Assembly: GCA_016705335.1 (NCBI GenBank)
Contig: JADIYN010000043.1
Location: 1-54,085, forward strand
DNA length: 54,085 bases
Source: Draconibacterium sp.
Lineage (GTDB): Bacteria > Bacteroidota > Bacteroidia > Bacteroidales > Prolixibacteraceae
Direction: 5' to 3'
Numbering within the stretch: the stretch's first letter is position 1; the number at the start of each line of letters is the position of its first letter. The notes below the pieces were generated by a model, which worked only from the letters and a program-made list of their open reading frames with translations, was not told where the DNA came from and did no database searches. Made by a program: the position numbers and the translations under genes. Shown here one piece after another: positions 18,071-27,137 of this stretch.

Positions 18071-19726
18071 CTATTTAAACTTTGTACCATTCCAGTTTTT
18101 TACAATATTGTCGCCTACATAAAAACCCAGAGCCATAATTGTAAGTGCTGGATTAAACCCGCCATTTGTAACGTTTAAACTACCATCGGCCACAAAAAGA
18201 TTGTCAATTTCATGAACCTGTCCGAATTTATTTGTAACAGAAGTTTTTGGGTCATTACCCATACGTGCGGTTCCGGCCTGGTGCTGTCCTCCGCTTATTC
18301 CCGGGCCACCGCCAATGCTTTGCCAGGTTTTCGCAGCTCCGGCTTCTTTTAAAATTTCTTCGGCTTTTTGCGACATAAACTCACATCCGGTCCTGTCGTA
18401 AGGATGTCTTTTTCCCGAAAGTCTTGCCACTGGTATTCCCCAAAAATCTTTAACCTCCGGATCTGCAGTCACGCGTGCTTCAAAACTTGGTATTTCCTGG
18501 AATGGCCCATGCAAACGAATCATTCTTTTAAACATGGTTCGCTGATACTCTTTGTGTTCCAAACCCCAGTTTTTTGCTCCCAGTGGACGCATTTTCGAGA
18601 ACAAATAAGGCATTGCAGTAAATTCATTACATAGCGCGCCACCGCCAATTATTCCTTCATTATCGTGGTTGAAATCACTGATTGCCATGCATGCACCCGG
18701 ACCAACGTCATCATAAACTTCATAATCCATTAAACCCACTGCCCCTGTATAGGCGTGTCCCTGTAAATTCCTGCCTACCCAGTCGTTGTTATTTCCAGCC
18801 CCGTTGGGAAAAAGTTTTGATTTCGAATTGAGAAGTAAACGGGCGGTTTCAACTGCAGCAGCAGCTACTACAACTATATCGGCAGTTTGGATTTGTCCTT
18901 TATTGTTTTCGTCGAAATATTTTACACCTGTAGCGCGGCCTTTTTCATCGAGCATTATTTCAGCAACCTGGCAATGAGTGCGTAATTCGCAGTTTCCTGA
19001 TTTTATGGCAATTGGAATTACCGTATTATGTATTCCGCATTTCGCGTTAACAGGGCAGGCAAAACCTACACAACTGCGCATTCTGTAACATGCAGGGCGG
19101 CCATTGTTTCTAACCGAATTACGCAACATGGGTATTGAAAAAGGATGCAATCCCAATTTTTTTGAAGTATCATGCAGTAACTGACCCTCGCGGTTGTAAG
19201 TAAATGCCGGCATCGGATATGGTTTTTTTCGGGGAGCCATAAAAGGATTCGCATTGTGATCACCGGAAACCCCGATTTCCCATTCTGCCTTTTCATAAAA
19301 AGGTTCCAGGTCAAAATAATCAATTGGCCAGTCTTCCAAGGTTGAACCTTCAACATGTCCGTAAGTCGATTTCATTTTGAAATCCTTTTCCATAAACCGC
19401 CAGGCCATTGCACCGTAACTGACTGTTCCTGAGCCAACACATGCGGCATTGTTGCTGTAGCTTCCTTCGCTCGGCAAAACAATCCGGGTTGACCCATCGC
19501 TGTTTGCAACAACCCGTCGATGCCTGATATCATCTGGTCCAAAAGCGTTTCCCAAAACAGTAGTCCGCTGCGAAATCAATTCATCGTCATCGTGGTCGTC
19601 GTAAGTTGCCCAGCCTCCGCGTTCAAATAATACAACACTCAATCCGGCAACAGCTAACTCTTTGGCAACAATTCCACCTCCGGCGCCGGCGCCAACCACT
19701 ATCGCATTTACATGTTTATTTTTCAT
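18071..19726 (-). CDS. GMC-family oxidoreductase, gluconate-dehydrogenase-like large subunit
   Basis: The 551-residue protein starts with an FAD-binding GxGxxG fold (VVGAGAGGGIVAKEL, about residues 10-24) ending in the FERGG acid. GMC C-terminal features are HQAGTARMGND, the strand FVADGSLNVTNGG and NPALTIMALG. It has no signal peptide of its own, as in gluconate and 2-keto-acid dehydrogenases, where the large subunit is carried out by the Tat signal of the small subunit. That small subunit lies 21 bp upstream. The complex would oxidise a sugar or sugar acid in the periplasm; the substrate cannot be read from the sequence. Confidence 0.92.
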   Translation of the reverse strand: MKNKHVNAIVVGAGAGGGIVAKELAVAGLSVVLFERGGWATYDDHDDDELISQRTTVLGNAFGPDDIRHRRVVANSDGSTRIVLPSEGSYSNNAACVGSGTVSYGAMAWRFMEKDFKMKSTYGHVEGSTLEDWPIDYFDLEPFYEKAEWEIGVSGDHNANPFMAPRKKPYPMPAFTYNREGQLLHDTSKKLGLHPFSIPMLRNSVRNNGRPACYRMRSCVGFACPVNAKCGIHNTVIPIAIKSGNCELRTHCQVAEIMLDEKGRATGVKYFDENNKGQIQTADIVVVAAAAVETARLLLNSKSKLFPNGAGNNNDWVGRNLQGHAYTGAVGLMDYEVYDDVGPGACMAISDFNHDNEGIIGGGALCNEFTAMPYLFSKMRPLGAKNWGLEHKEYQRTMFKRMIRLHGPFQEIPSFEARVTADPEVKDFWGIPVARLSGKRHPYDRTGCEFMSQKAEEILKEAGAAKTWQSIGGGPGISGGQHQAGTARMGNDPKTSVTNKFGQVHEIDNLFVADGSLNVTNGGFNPALTIMALGFYVGDNIVKNWNGTKFK

Positions 19727-19747
19727 AAATAAAAAGCTTTGAATTCA

Positions 19748-20359
19748 TTAAACCGGAGCATTTGTTAATTCTTTCTCCTCCCCTTGGGGAGGCCGGGAGG
19801 GGCTGTTCTGTGCACATTTCGATTCGTAGCGGTTTTGGCCAATTACATGCGGATAATCAAGTTTCATCATTTTGTAACTGACATAATTTTTATTTCCACC
19901 ATGTCGGGGAGATCCATAAAAACCTTGCATGGTATGGTCGAGCATCAACCTGAAAAAATCCCTTTGATTAACTTCTTTCCAAAATTCTTCAGGAAGTTCA
20001 CCTTTTTCCATTTTTATCATAAATTCAGTTTGAACACCAAATTCAAGTTCATAAAATGCTTTTTGAAGAATATTGCTTGCTGAACTTTCGATTGCCGGAA
20101 TACCTTTTTTATACATTTCCTGAAAACGTGTATAAGGACCGGTCAGCTGCTTGTCTATAAAATTGATAACATTTGCATCAGAAGCACCGGCATCTTTGTC
20201 ACGGGGAATAATTTGTTCTGCAAATGCGATAACTGTTTTTGCTTCAGCCTCAGAAAAAAAGCGCCAAACAGAATCGTAACCCGAGCAAGCCGGAACAAAC
20301 ATAATACTTCCACAGGCTACACTTAACTGCCGGATAAATTCCCGTCGTGATGAATTCAT
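19748..20359 (-). CDS. Gluconate 2-dehydrogenase subunit 3-like protein with Tat signal
   Basis: The 203-residue protein has a Tat signal (SSRREFIRQLS at residues 3-13) followed by a hydrophobic stretch ending VPACSG, possibly a Tat-exported lipoprotein. The body matches gluconate 2-dehydrogenase subunit 3: AEAKTVIAFAEQIIPRD, DANVINFIDKQL, FRLMLDHTMQGFYGSPRHGGN and WxxKxDYP-like features near the end. It supplies the export signal for the GMC subunit encoded next. Its last 20 or so residues (SPSRPPQGEEK and beyond) come from a GC-rich palindromic repeat and are probably not native to the family. Confidence 0.88.
   Translation of the reverse strand: MNSSRREFIRQLSVACGSIMFVPACSGYDSVWRFFSEAEAKTVIAFAEQIIPRDKDAGASDANVINFIDKQLTGPYTRFQEMYKKGIPAIESSASNILQKAFYELEFGVQTEFMIKMEKGELPEEFWKEVNQRDFFRLMLDHTMQGFYGSPRHGGNKNYVSYKMMKLDYPHVIGQNRYESKCAQNSPSRPPQGEEKELTNAPV
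19777..19803. repeat. GC-rich palindromic repeat at the 3' end of the subunit 3 gene
   Basis: CCTCCCC (19777-19783) and GGGGAGG (19786-19792) form a 7-bp stem over a TT loop, followed by a CCGGGAGGGG tail. The GC-rich element stands out from its AT-rich surroundings and is read as the codons for PSRPPQGEE. Confidence 0.6.
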
Positions 20360-20386
20360 AGGTTTTAGTTTTTTGGTTGATTCTCA

Positions 20387-20394
20387 CAAATTTA
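20387..20394 (-). promoter_or_regulatory. -7 promoter element of the gluconate-dehydrogenase-like operon
   Basis: On the minus strand it reads TAAATTTG, a match to TAnnTTTG. The start would be near 20380, about 20 bases before the subunit 3 ATG. No -33 element is clear. Confidence 0.35.
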
Positions 20395-20513
20395 ATTTTT
20401 AGGAATTAAAATATTTCAGGATTAATCAATTTGGAATCATTCAATTTTAGTTGAAACCTTTTTTCGTTATTCAGGAATAGAATCTTTTTCTAATTTTAAA
20501 GAAATTTAGACCG

Positions 20514-22403
20514 ATGTACAGATTTGTTATTTGTTTACTGATAATTGCCAACTCTGCTTTTGCTCAGCGAAAACCAAACATTCTTTGGGTTACCATTGAA
20601 GATACTTCACCTCAGTTTATAGGGTGTTACGGAAATTTGAATGCACGAACTCCGGTTATCGAAAAGCTTGCCGAAGAAGGTGTGCGCTTTACCAATGCCT
20701 TTTCAACCGGAACGGTTTGTTCTCCCAGTCGAACTGCTATAATTACGGGCGTAAAAACTTATAAATCCGGAACAGGAAATCACCGGAGTAAATACCCGAT
20801 TCCTGATTTTATAAAAGGTTTTCCGTATTATTTGCAGCAGGAAGGATATTACACAAGCAACAATCAAAAAACCGATTACAATGTTGCAGGTGAAAAACAG
20901 TTTATTTATGAAGCCTGGAATGAAAGTTCAGGGAAAGCCGGCTGGTGGAATAGAAAACCCGGGCAACCGTTTTTCGCGGTTTTTAATTTCAACGAATCGC
21001 ACCAATCGCGAACTATGACTGAAACTTACGATTGGTATGTAAAAAATGTTTACAACGATCTTTTGCCCGAAGAACGAATTGGAGATAACGATTTTGAAAT
21101 GCCACCGTTTTATTTTGACAGTCCTGAAATGCGAAAGCAATTTGCACGTGTTTACAATTCGATAAAATTGACCGACAAAAGAATTGGGGAACTGCTGGCC
21201 AGGCTGGAAAAAGACAATCTGAAAGACAGTACAATAATTTTCTTTTTTGCCGACCATGGCGAAGGAATGCCACGTGGAAAAACCAACGGAATCAATTATG
21301 GGTATCGTGTGCCATTTATCATTTGGTTTCCTGAAATGTACAAACATTTGTCGCCATGGGGAGCTGCAGGTACTGTTACAGATGAACTTGTTGATTTTAC
21401 CGATCTCGCTCCAACGATAATAAATATTGCCGAAGGAAAAATTCCGGATCACATGAAAGGCAGACCTTTGTTGGGCAAAAACCGGGCGAAACCTTTAGAT
21501 TATTTGTATTTGTCTTCTGATCGGTCAGACAATGGAATCGATATGATTCGGACTGTAACCGATGGAAAATATATCTATTCACGGAATTTTATGCCTTTTA
21601 TTCCTGAAGCCCGGTACATTCGTTATATGGAAATTGGTGAAATAAAACAACAAATGCGAAAGGATTTGGCTGAAAATAAACTCAATTCACTGCAAAAGAG
21701 TTTGTTTGAAGACCGTCCTGCCGAGTTTCTTTTCGATATTGAAAAAGATTTGTGGGAAACACGAAATCTAGCAAGTGAATCTGAATATAAAACCGTACTT
21801 GAAAGAATGCGAAATCAGTTAAAGGAAGAAATTCTAATGTCGCGCGATGTAATGTTCCTTCCTGAATATGAAATCAGTTTGATTTCGAATACATCAACTG
21901 CTTACGAATTTAGGCTCGACAATTTAGATTATCCACTTGAAGAAATTTTTGAAGCAGCATCTCTTTCAGGTTTCAGAGGAAAAGATGTAGCAGCGAAACA
22001 GGTTAAATTACTTTCAGGTTCAAATAAAATTATTCGTTACTGGGCAATTTTGGGTTTGCGTAGCCAAAATATCGACAATTTAAAACCATTTTCAGCAAGT
22101 ATCGAAAAAGCGATGAACGATAATTATCCTCCGGTTGCGCTTACCGCATCAGCAATTACTTACGAAATGTTCGGCAACAAAACGGCTGAAGCTTACCTGA
22201 AAAAATTCTGTGCCGATAAAAACATGCATATTTCATTAATGGCAATCAACTACCTGCTTTACACTAAAAACAAAGAACCTTTTATCGAAACAATTCGGGT
22301 AGTGCATAAAATGAACGACAGAGATTACAATGTAAAAGCTGCCTGCATGGATTTTCTTGGTAGTTTGGGCCTGGTTCCCAACAATCCGGAGTACAGGGAA
22401 TGA
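20514..22403 (+). CDS. Secreted type I sulfatase, heparan N-sulfatase-like
   Basis: The 629-residue protein has a signal peptide (1-17, ending SAFA). The sulfatase core begins KPNILWVTIEDTSPQFIGCYG, with metal-binding Asp residues. The formylglycine signature CSPSR puts the modified Cys at residue 69. FFFADHGEGMPRGK carries later active-site residues. N-sulphoglucosamine sulfohydrolase relatives share this opening. The last ~130 residues are helical and look like HEAT repeats (KQVKLLSGSNKIIRYWAILGL). Cys-type sulfatases need a maturase (anSME), which is not in the window. The stop at 22403 is followed at once by a degraded low-complexity stretch. Confidence 0.9.
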   Translation: MYRFVICLLIIANSAFAQRKPNILWVTIEDTSPQFIGCYGNLNARTPVIEKLAEEGVRFTNAFSTGTVCSPSRTAIITGVKTYKSGTGNHRSKYPIPDFIKGFPYYLQQEGYYTSNNQKTDYNVAGEKQFIYEAWNESSGKAGWWNRKPGQPFFAVFNFNESHQSRTMTETYDWYVKNVYNDLLPEERIGDNDFEMPPFYFDSPEMRKQFARVYNSIKLTDKRIGELLARLEKDNLKDSTIIFFFADHGEGMPRGKTNGINYGYRVPFIIWFPEMYKHLSPWGAAGTVTDELVDFTDLAPTIINIAEGKIPDHMKGRPLLGKNRAKPLDYLYLSSDRSDNGIDMIRTVTDGKYIYSRNFMPFIPEARYIRYMEIGEIKQQMRKDLAENKLNSLQKSLFEDRPAEFLFDIEKDLWETRNLASESEYKTVLERMRNQLKEEILMSRDVMFLPEYEISLISNTSTAYEFRLDNLDYPLEEIFEAASLSGFRGKDVAAKQVKLLSGSNKIIRYWAILGLRSQNIDNLKPFSASIEKAMNDNYPPVALTASAITYEMFGNKTAEAYLKKFCADKNMHISLMAINYLLYTKNKEPFIETIRVVHKMNDRDYNVKAACMDFLGSLGLVPNNPEYRE

Positions 22404-23110
22404 GTGAAAAAAAATTTTTTTTTTTTTTTTTTATTTTTTTTTTTTTTGGTTGGGTTTCTTTTTTTTTTTTTTTTTTTTTTTTAAAAGTTTTGATTTTAAA
22501 GGGGGGGTCTTTGGAAAGGGGGGGGGGTGGGGGGCGTGGGCCCGAAGTCGGCGGCCCCCTCGGTGGTTCCTTGGGGGTTTTTTTTTTGGGGGGGTGGGGT
22601 GGGGGGGTTTTAGAAAAAAAAAAGAAAACTTTTGGTTTTTTTTTTTTTTGGGGGGGTTGTTTTGGCTGGTTTAAAAAGGATTTTTTTGTTTTTTTTTTTT
22701 TTGTTTTTTTTTTTTTTTTTTTTTTTGGTTTTTTTTTTTTTTGGTTTTTTGGGGGGTTTGTTTTTTGGGGGGGGGGTTTTTTTGGAGGGGGTTTTTTTTT
22801 TTGGGTTTTTTTTTGGGGGGGGTTTTTTAAAGGGGTTTTGATTTTAAATGGAAAAAAAAATTTAAAATAGTTTTGTGTTGTTTTCTTTTTTATTTTTTCC
22901 CCCCCCTCCAATTTTTTTTGGGTTTTTTTAAAAAAAAAAAATTTTTTTTTGGGGGGGGGGGGGTTGTGGGTTGCTTCCTTTTTTTCGCCACTTTTTTGGT
23001 TTTTTTTTTTTTAGAGGTTTTTTAAATTAATTTTTTTTTGTTTAAAATTTTTTTTTTTTTGTTTTTTTTTCCCTCTAACCTTTTTTTTAAAAAAAAAACT
23101 TTTAATTTCC
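22404..23110. other. Homopolymer-rich low-complexity patch, probably an assembly artefact
   Basis: From about 22404 the sequence becomes runs of T (up to more than 20) and G (up to more than 10) on the plus strand, with A and C nearly absent until about 22850. Short A, C and T runs then continue to about 23110. Normal sequence resumes before the cupin gene at 23201. Open frames here are translated runs of Phe/Gly or Lys/Pro and are not genes. Confidence 0.8.
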
Positions 23111-23200
23111 TAAAATCATTCTAATAGTCTTCTTTTTTTGTAACTTCCTGGCAAAAACTGAAAACAAGTTGAAATTTATTTCTTTGTAAAAAATGTAATT

Positions 23201-23695
23201 ATGAAAACGGCAAATTACTGGATTACAAAACTCAATCTTGAAAAACATCCGGAAGGGTTTAAAGAGGTTTACCGATCAGGAGAAATGGTATCAGCGGAAT
23301 GTTTATCCGGCAGTTTTAAAGGGGCCAGAAACATTTCAACTTCAATTTATTATTTACTTGAAGGAAGTGATTTTTCAGTTTTTCACAGGATTAAATCGGA
23401 TGAAATCTGGCATTATTATACAGGAAATTCTTCAATTGAAATAATTACAATTAGAAAAGGAAAAATAGATATTCACAAGCTTGGAAATCAACCTGAAGAA
23501 GGTCATATTTTTCAGGTTGTTGTGCCCGCAGATACTTGGTTTGCAGCACGTCTTGCCGATAAAAAGGGATTTGCTTTTGTTGGATGCACCGTTTCTCCCG
23601 GTTTTCATTTTGATGATTTTGAACTTGCAGGAAAGGAATTACTTGATGAATTTCCTTTACTTGAAAATCAAATCAGGAGTTTAATTCGGATTTAG
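23201..23695 (+). CDS. Cupin-fold DUF985 protein
   Basis: The 164-residue protein matches the DUF985 (Cupin_5) family: a start with YWITKLNLEKHPEGFKEVYRS, then STSIYYLLEGSDFSVFHRI, DEIWHYYTGNS, the Pro-rich turn VVVPADTWFAARL and GCTVSPGFHFDDFEL near the end. The fold is a small beta-barrel resembling sugar-binding or isomerase cupins; the reaction is unknown. It follows the low-complexity patch and appears to be a single gene. The start is the first ATG in frame, about 30 bases after an AT-rich stretch. Confidence 0.9.
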   Translation: MKTANYWITKLNLEKHPEGFKEVYRSGEMVSAECLSGSFKGARNISTSIYYLLEGSDFSVFHRIKSDEIWHYYTGNSSIEIITIRKGKIDIHKLGNQPEEGHIFQVVVPADTWFAARLADKKGFAFVGCTVSPGFHFDDFELAGKELLDEFPLLENQIRSLIRI

Positions 23696-23776
23696 TAAAA
23701 AAGGTATTTATTATGAACGGTTTTGGCAGATTCCGATTCGCTGATTTATAATTTTGGATTCGAGTCCGCTGCTACT

Positions 23777-25840
23777 TTATTCCAGTCCAATCAACACCGA
23801 AACAAAATAATTCCTTGGATTTCCGGGATAATAATAACGGGGAAGATTATTGCCAATTGCAGGGGCATTTACCGCCAGCATTGAAGCGTAATGAATATCA
23901 AAAATGTTTTGAATGCCGGCTTTCAATTCAAATTTAAGTTTGTTTAATTTCCCATAAAATCTGGTTTCAAAATTGGTAATTCCGCTTGCGTCAGAATAAG
24001 CAGAATTGGCATCGTTTACAGGCATTTTACCTGCAAAGCGGTACCATAAATTAAGGTTGATATTTTTTGTCGGATTGAAATTGGCCAAAGCAAAAAAGGT
24101 GTTTTTTGTTGTTCCTGGAAGGTTATTTCCTGAGTAATCAACGTTTAAATCGGTAAAATCGGAAAAATGATAATTCGCAATTGTAGCATTTCCGGATATT
24201 GTAAGTGAAGGAAAATTTGATGGGTTTGTTACATTCCACTTTATTTCGGTTTCAAATCCTGGATGTAATGATTTTCCTGCATTTACCCCAACATATGCAT
24301 CTTCGCCGGTTCGCCTTGCAACCAACAGGTTTTTAATGTAAATACGATAGTAACTGGCTGAAAACTGAACTCTGCCGTACAACTGCGAGCGAACACCTAT
24401 TTCAGCATTCCATCCGGTTTCAGGTTTTATTTCAGAATTGATTTCGCCTGCAGGTAAAAGGGTTTCCTCAAATGTTGGTGTTGAAAATCCATGGCTTACA
24501 TTTCCGAAAACCGAAAAATTCCGGCTCACTACAACATTTGCTCCCAATCGCGGAGAAATTGTCGGTTTATAATTCTGGTTTCCCGACTGGTCGCCGTTTT
24601 CAATAAATTTATCGGTATAATGAAACTGAGTGAGATTACCGTTTACACCTGCCGAAATAAATATTTTTTCATTAAAATTCGATTCGACCTGAAAAAACAG
24701 GTTTTCATACTGCCGCTGCTCTGTATTATCAGATTGCAAACCGGCACCGGCAGAATTTGAAATTGTGGACCAGTTATATTTTTCACGAAAAAACTCGATA
24801 CCAGTTGACAGAATGAATTTACTTGATTCACCGATGATTGTTTTTTGTCCGTAAGCCCGCGATCCAAGATAATTTGATGATTCCTTCAGCCTGTTGAAAG
24901 GCCGCAATTCATCGGCATCGCGAAAACTGCCAAATACGGCAGCGGAAATTTTGTGGTTGTTGTCAGGCAAAAAATTCATTGAAACGCCAAACTGCCCGTT
25001 TGTATATTCTTCGTATCCCTGAATAGCGGCCCAATTTGAAGCTGCCTTTTCAGGTGTTTGCTGAAACGTTGGCAAATCGAGCGAACTTGGGATATTTGCA
25101 CTCATTTTTGTGCCTTTTAGCAAAACCTGGATGTTTGTATTTGGCGAAAAAGTAAAGGTTGAATTGATGAGGATATTTGAGCGGTTTGTTTTATTGTTTT
25201 CGCGATAACCTTCGCTTTTTAAAATTGCACCTAAGGCAAAAATATCCAATTTGTCGCTTACAACTCCAGCCGACAAAATATTTTTAATCGTTCCGAAAGA
25301 GCCAATAATGGTTTGATTTTGGGCAAAATTTTGTGCAGCAGTTTTGGGGTGGAATAAAATAACACCTGCCAATCCTGCCCCGAACAAACTCGATGAAGGA
25401 CCTTTTACTATTTCAACCCGTTTAATGGCAGTGTTTTCCAAATCTTCAAGCACGGTTTCTCCGTCGCCGGTTGTAAGCGGAATTTCGCCAAAATATGCCT
25501 TTATTTTATTCGTACCGTAAGGTGTTCGCGAGCCAATTCCACGAATGGTAAGGCGGTTTGTATTCATCGTTCCGGTTTGCATTAATAGTCCGGGCGCCTG
25601 GTTGAGCGCTTCAACCGTAGTAATTGAATTGCCCATTTCAAGTTGAAGTGTTGATAAAACATTGATTGGTGCAGGTGTGTTAAACAAATTGTATGGCGAA
25701 CGAAAAGCACTTACTGTAACTTCATCAATTTTCCGTGACAGGGCAGTTGTATCTTTTTCGGTTGTAACTTTTTCCTGGCTTTTCCCCGTAAATTGAAAAA
25801 GCATCAGCAATAATAGTATGGACAGTTGTAAAAATTTCAT
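23777..25840 (-). CDS. TonB-dependent outer membrane receptor
   Basis: The 687-residue protein has a signal peptide (about 1-21) and a plug domain (IDEVTVSAFRSPYNLFN, then LTIRGIGSRTPYG and KRVEIVKGPSSSLFGAGLAGVILF). A 22-strand-type barrel follows and closes with an aromatic-rich C-terminus (NYFVSVLIGLE). It lacks the N-terminal carboxypeptidase-like extension of SusC proteins, so it is more like a siderophore, metal or vitamin receptor. No substrate-specific partner lies next to it. The divergent thioredoxin-fold gene is the nearest neighbour. Confidence 0.9.
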   Translation of the reverse strand: MKFLQLSILLLLMLFQFTGKSQEKVTTEKDTTALSRKIDEVTVSAFRSPYNLFNTPAPINVLSTLQLEMGNSITTVEALNQAPGLLMQTGTMNTNRLTIRGIGSRTPYGTNKIKAYFGEIPLTTGDGETVLEDLENTAIKRVEIVKGPSSSLFGAGLAGVILFHPKTAAQNFAQNQTIIGSFGTIKNILSAGVVSDKLDIFALGAILKSEGYRENNKTNRSNILINSTFTFSPNTNIQVLLKGTKMSANIPSSLDLPTFQQTPEKAASNWAAIQGYEEYTNGQFGVSMNFLPDNNHKISAAVFGSFRDADELRPFNRLKESSNYLGSRAYGQKTIIGESSKFILSTGIEFFREKYNWSTISNSAGAGLQSDNTEQRQYENLFFQVESNFNEKIFISAGVNGNLTQFHYTDKFIENGDQSGNQNYKPTISPRLGANVVVSRNFSVFGNVSHGFSTPTFEETLLPAGEINSEIKPETGWNAEIGVRSQLYGRVQFSASYYRIYIKNLLVARRTGEDAYVGVNAGKSLHPGFETEIKWNVTNPSNFPSLTISGNATIANYHFSDFTDLNVDYSGNNLPGTTKNTFFALANFNPTKNINLNLWYRFAGKMPVNDANSAYSDASGITNFETRFYGKLNKLKFELKAGIQNIFDIHYASMLAVNAPAIGNNLPRYYYPGNPRNYFVSVLIGLE

Positions 25841-25955
25841 GAAACTTATTTCTGTGTATAAATACTAAGATAAACCATTTTTGTTCAGAAAGACAGCGAA
25901 AATAAACCATTGTGGAAAATTAAAATCAATTTACCGGGCTTAATTCATATTTGGT

Positions 25956-25963
25956 TATTTTTG
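25956..25963 (+). promoter_or_regulatory. -7 promoter element of the double thioredoxin-fold gene
   Basis: TATTTTTG fits TAnnTTTG and lies 35 bases before the ATG at 25999. No -33 element is clear. Confidence 0.35.
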
Positions 25964-25998
25964 AATAAATTAACGAAAATGAAAAATCAGCCAATCTT

Positions 25999-27117
25999 AT
26001 GAAAGAACTACTCGTTTTAGCATTGTTTTTTGTTTCGAAGATCGCTTTTTCGCAATCGCATCCCGAGCCGGTTACACTTCAGCCAGGCTCGAAAGCCATT
26101 GATTTTAACCTGAAAGGAATTGATGGAAAAATGTATTCACTTGCATCATTTAAAGATGCCAAAATACTTGTAATTATTTTTAGTGCTCCTCATTGCCCAA
26201 CTGCTCAGGCGTATGAAGACCGCATCATAAAAATTCAAAACGATTATAAAAAGCAAGGTTTGCAAATTGTAATGATCAATCCCAATTCTGCAGAATCTGT
26301 TTGTTTGGAAGAAAGAGGTTACACTGATTTGGGTGATACATTTGAAGATATGCAAATCCGTGCAAAAGATAAAGGCTATAATTTCCCGTTCCTCGATGAT
26401 GGAGAAACTGAAGAAACCTCAATTAAATATGGACCGGTTGCAACACCTCACGCCTTTGTTTTTGATAAAGAAAGGATTTTACATTATGTTGGAAGAATTG
26501 ACAATTCAGAAAAAATAGGAACCGAAACCCAGCATGATTTGCGAAATGCAATTGAATCTGTTTTTGCCGGAAAAGAAGTGGCAGTGAAATCAACAAAAGT
26601 TTTTGGCTGTTCAATAAAATGGAAATGGAAAAATGACACCCGAAAAAAGCTGGACGCTGAATGGGTGAAAAAGGAGGTGCCACTTGAAACGCTTTCAATT
26701 TCGGCAATGAAGCTCTTATTAAAAAATGATTCGAAAAAGCTGCGTGTAATTAATGTTTGGGCTACCTGGTGCGGCCCGTGCGTTGCCGAATTCGGAGAAT
26801 TGGTCGATACTTACCGCATGTTTATGGGTCGCGATTTTGAAATGTACACAATAAGTACCGACAAACTTGATAAAAAGGAGAAAGTAAAAGAATTCCTTCA
26901 AAAGAAAAATGCGGCAATAAACAACAACTACATTTTTGAGTCGGATAACAAATACGATTTAATTGAGAATTTCGACCCGGACTGGAGTGGAGAAATACCT
27001 TACACCATAATTGTGGAACCGGGCGGCAAAATAGTGTGGAGCAACTCGGGTGGTCTTGATTTTCTTGAATTTAGAAAAGCTATTGTTGAGCATCCGTTGA
27101 TAGGGAGATATTTTTAG
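25999..27117 (+). CDS. Secreted protein with two thioredoxin-fold domains
   Basis: The 372-residue protein has a signal peptide (1-18, ending AFSQ). Domain 1 (about 28-190) is peroxiredoxin-like, with APHCPTA placing a single active Cys at residue 66, as in the PRX_like1 group. Domain 2 (about 235-370) is TlpA/ResA-like, with WATWCGPC giving the redox pair Cys258 and Cys261 and the cis-Pro in EIPYTIIVEPGG. A protein joining a peroxiredoxin-like and a TlpA-like domain could reduce peroxides or disulfides in the periplasm. It is divergent from the TonB-dependent receptor. Confidence 0.88.
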   Translation: MKELLVLALFFVSKIAFSQSHPEPVTLQPGSKAIDFNLKGIDGKMYSLASFKDAKILVIIFSAPHCPTAQAYEDRIIKIQNDYKKQGLQIVMINPNSAESVCLEERGYTDLGDTFEDMQIRAKDKGYNFPFLDDGETEETSIKYGPVATPHAFVFDKERILHYVGRIDNSEKIGTETQHDLRNAIESVFAGKEVAVKSTKVFGCSIKWKWKNDTRKKLDAEWVKKEVPLETLSISAMKLLLKNDSKKLRVINVWATWCGPCVAEFGELVDTYRMFMGRDFEMYTISTDKLDKKEKVKEFLQKKNAAINNNYIFESDNKYDLIENFDPDWSGEIPYTIIVEPGGKIVWSNSGGLDFLEFRKAIVEHPLIGRYF

Positions 27118-27137
27118 TTCAGGTTACAAAGTTTGAA

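Noticed and set aside
20928..21452. 174-residue minus-strand frame
   Set aside because: Antisense to the sulfatase core; no motif or start signal.
22282..22911. Long minus- and plus-strand frames rich in Lys/Pro or Phe/Gly
   Set aside because: They are translations of homopolymer runs in the low-complexity patch and have no protein-like composition.
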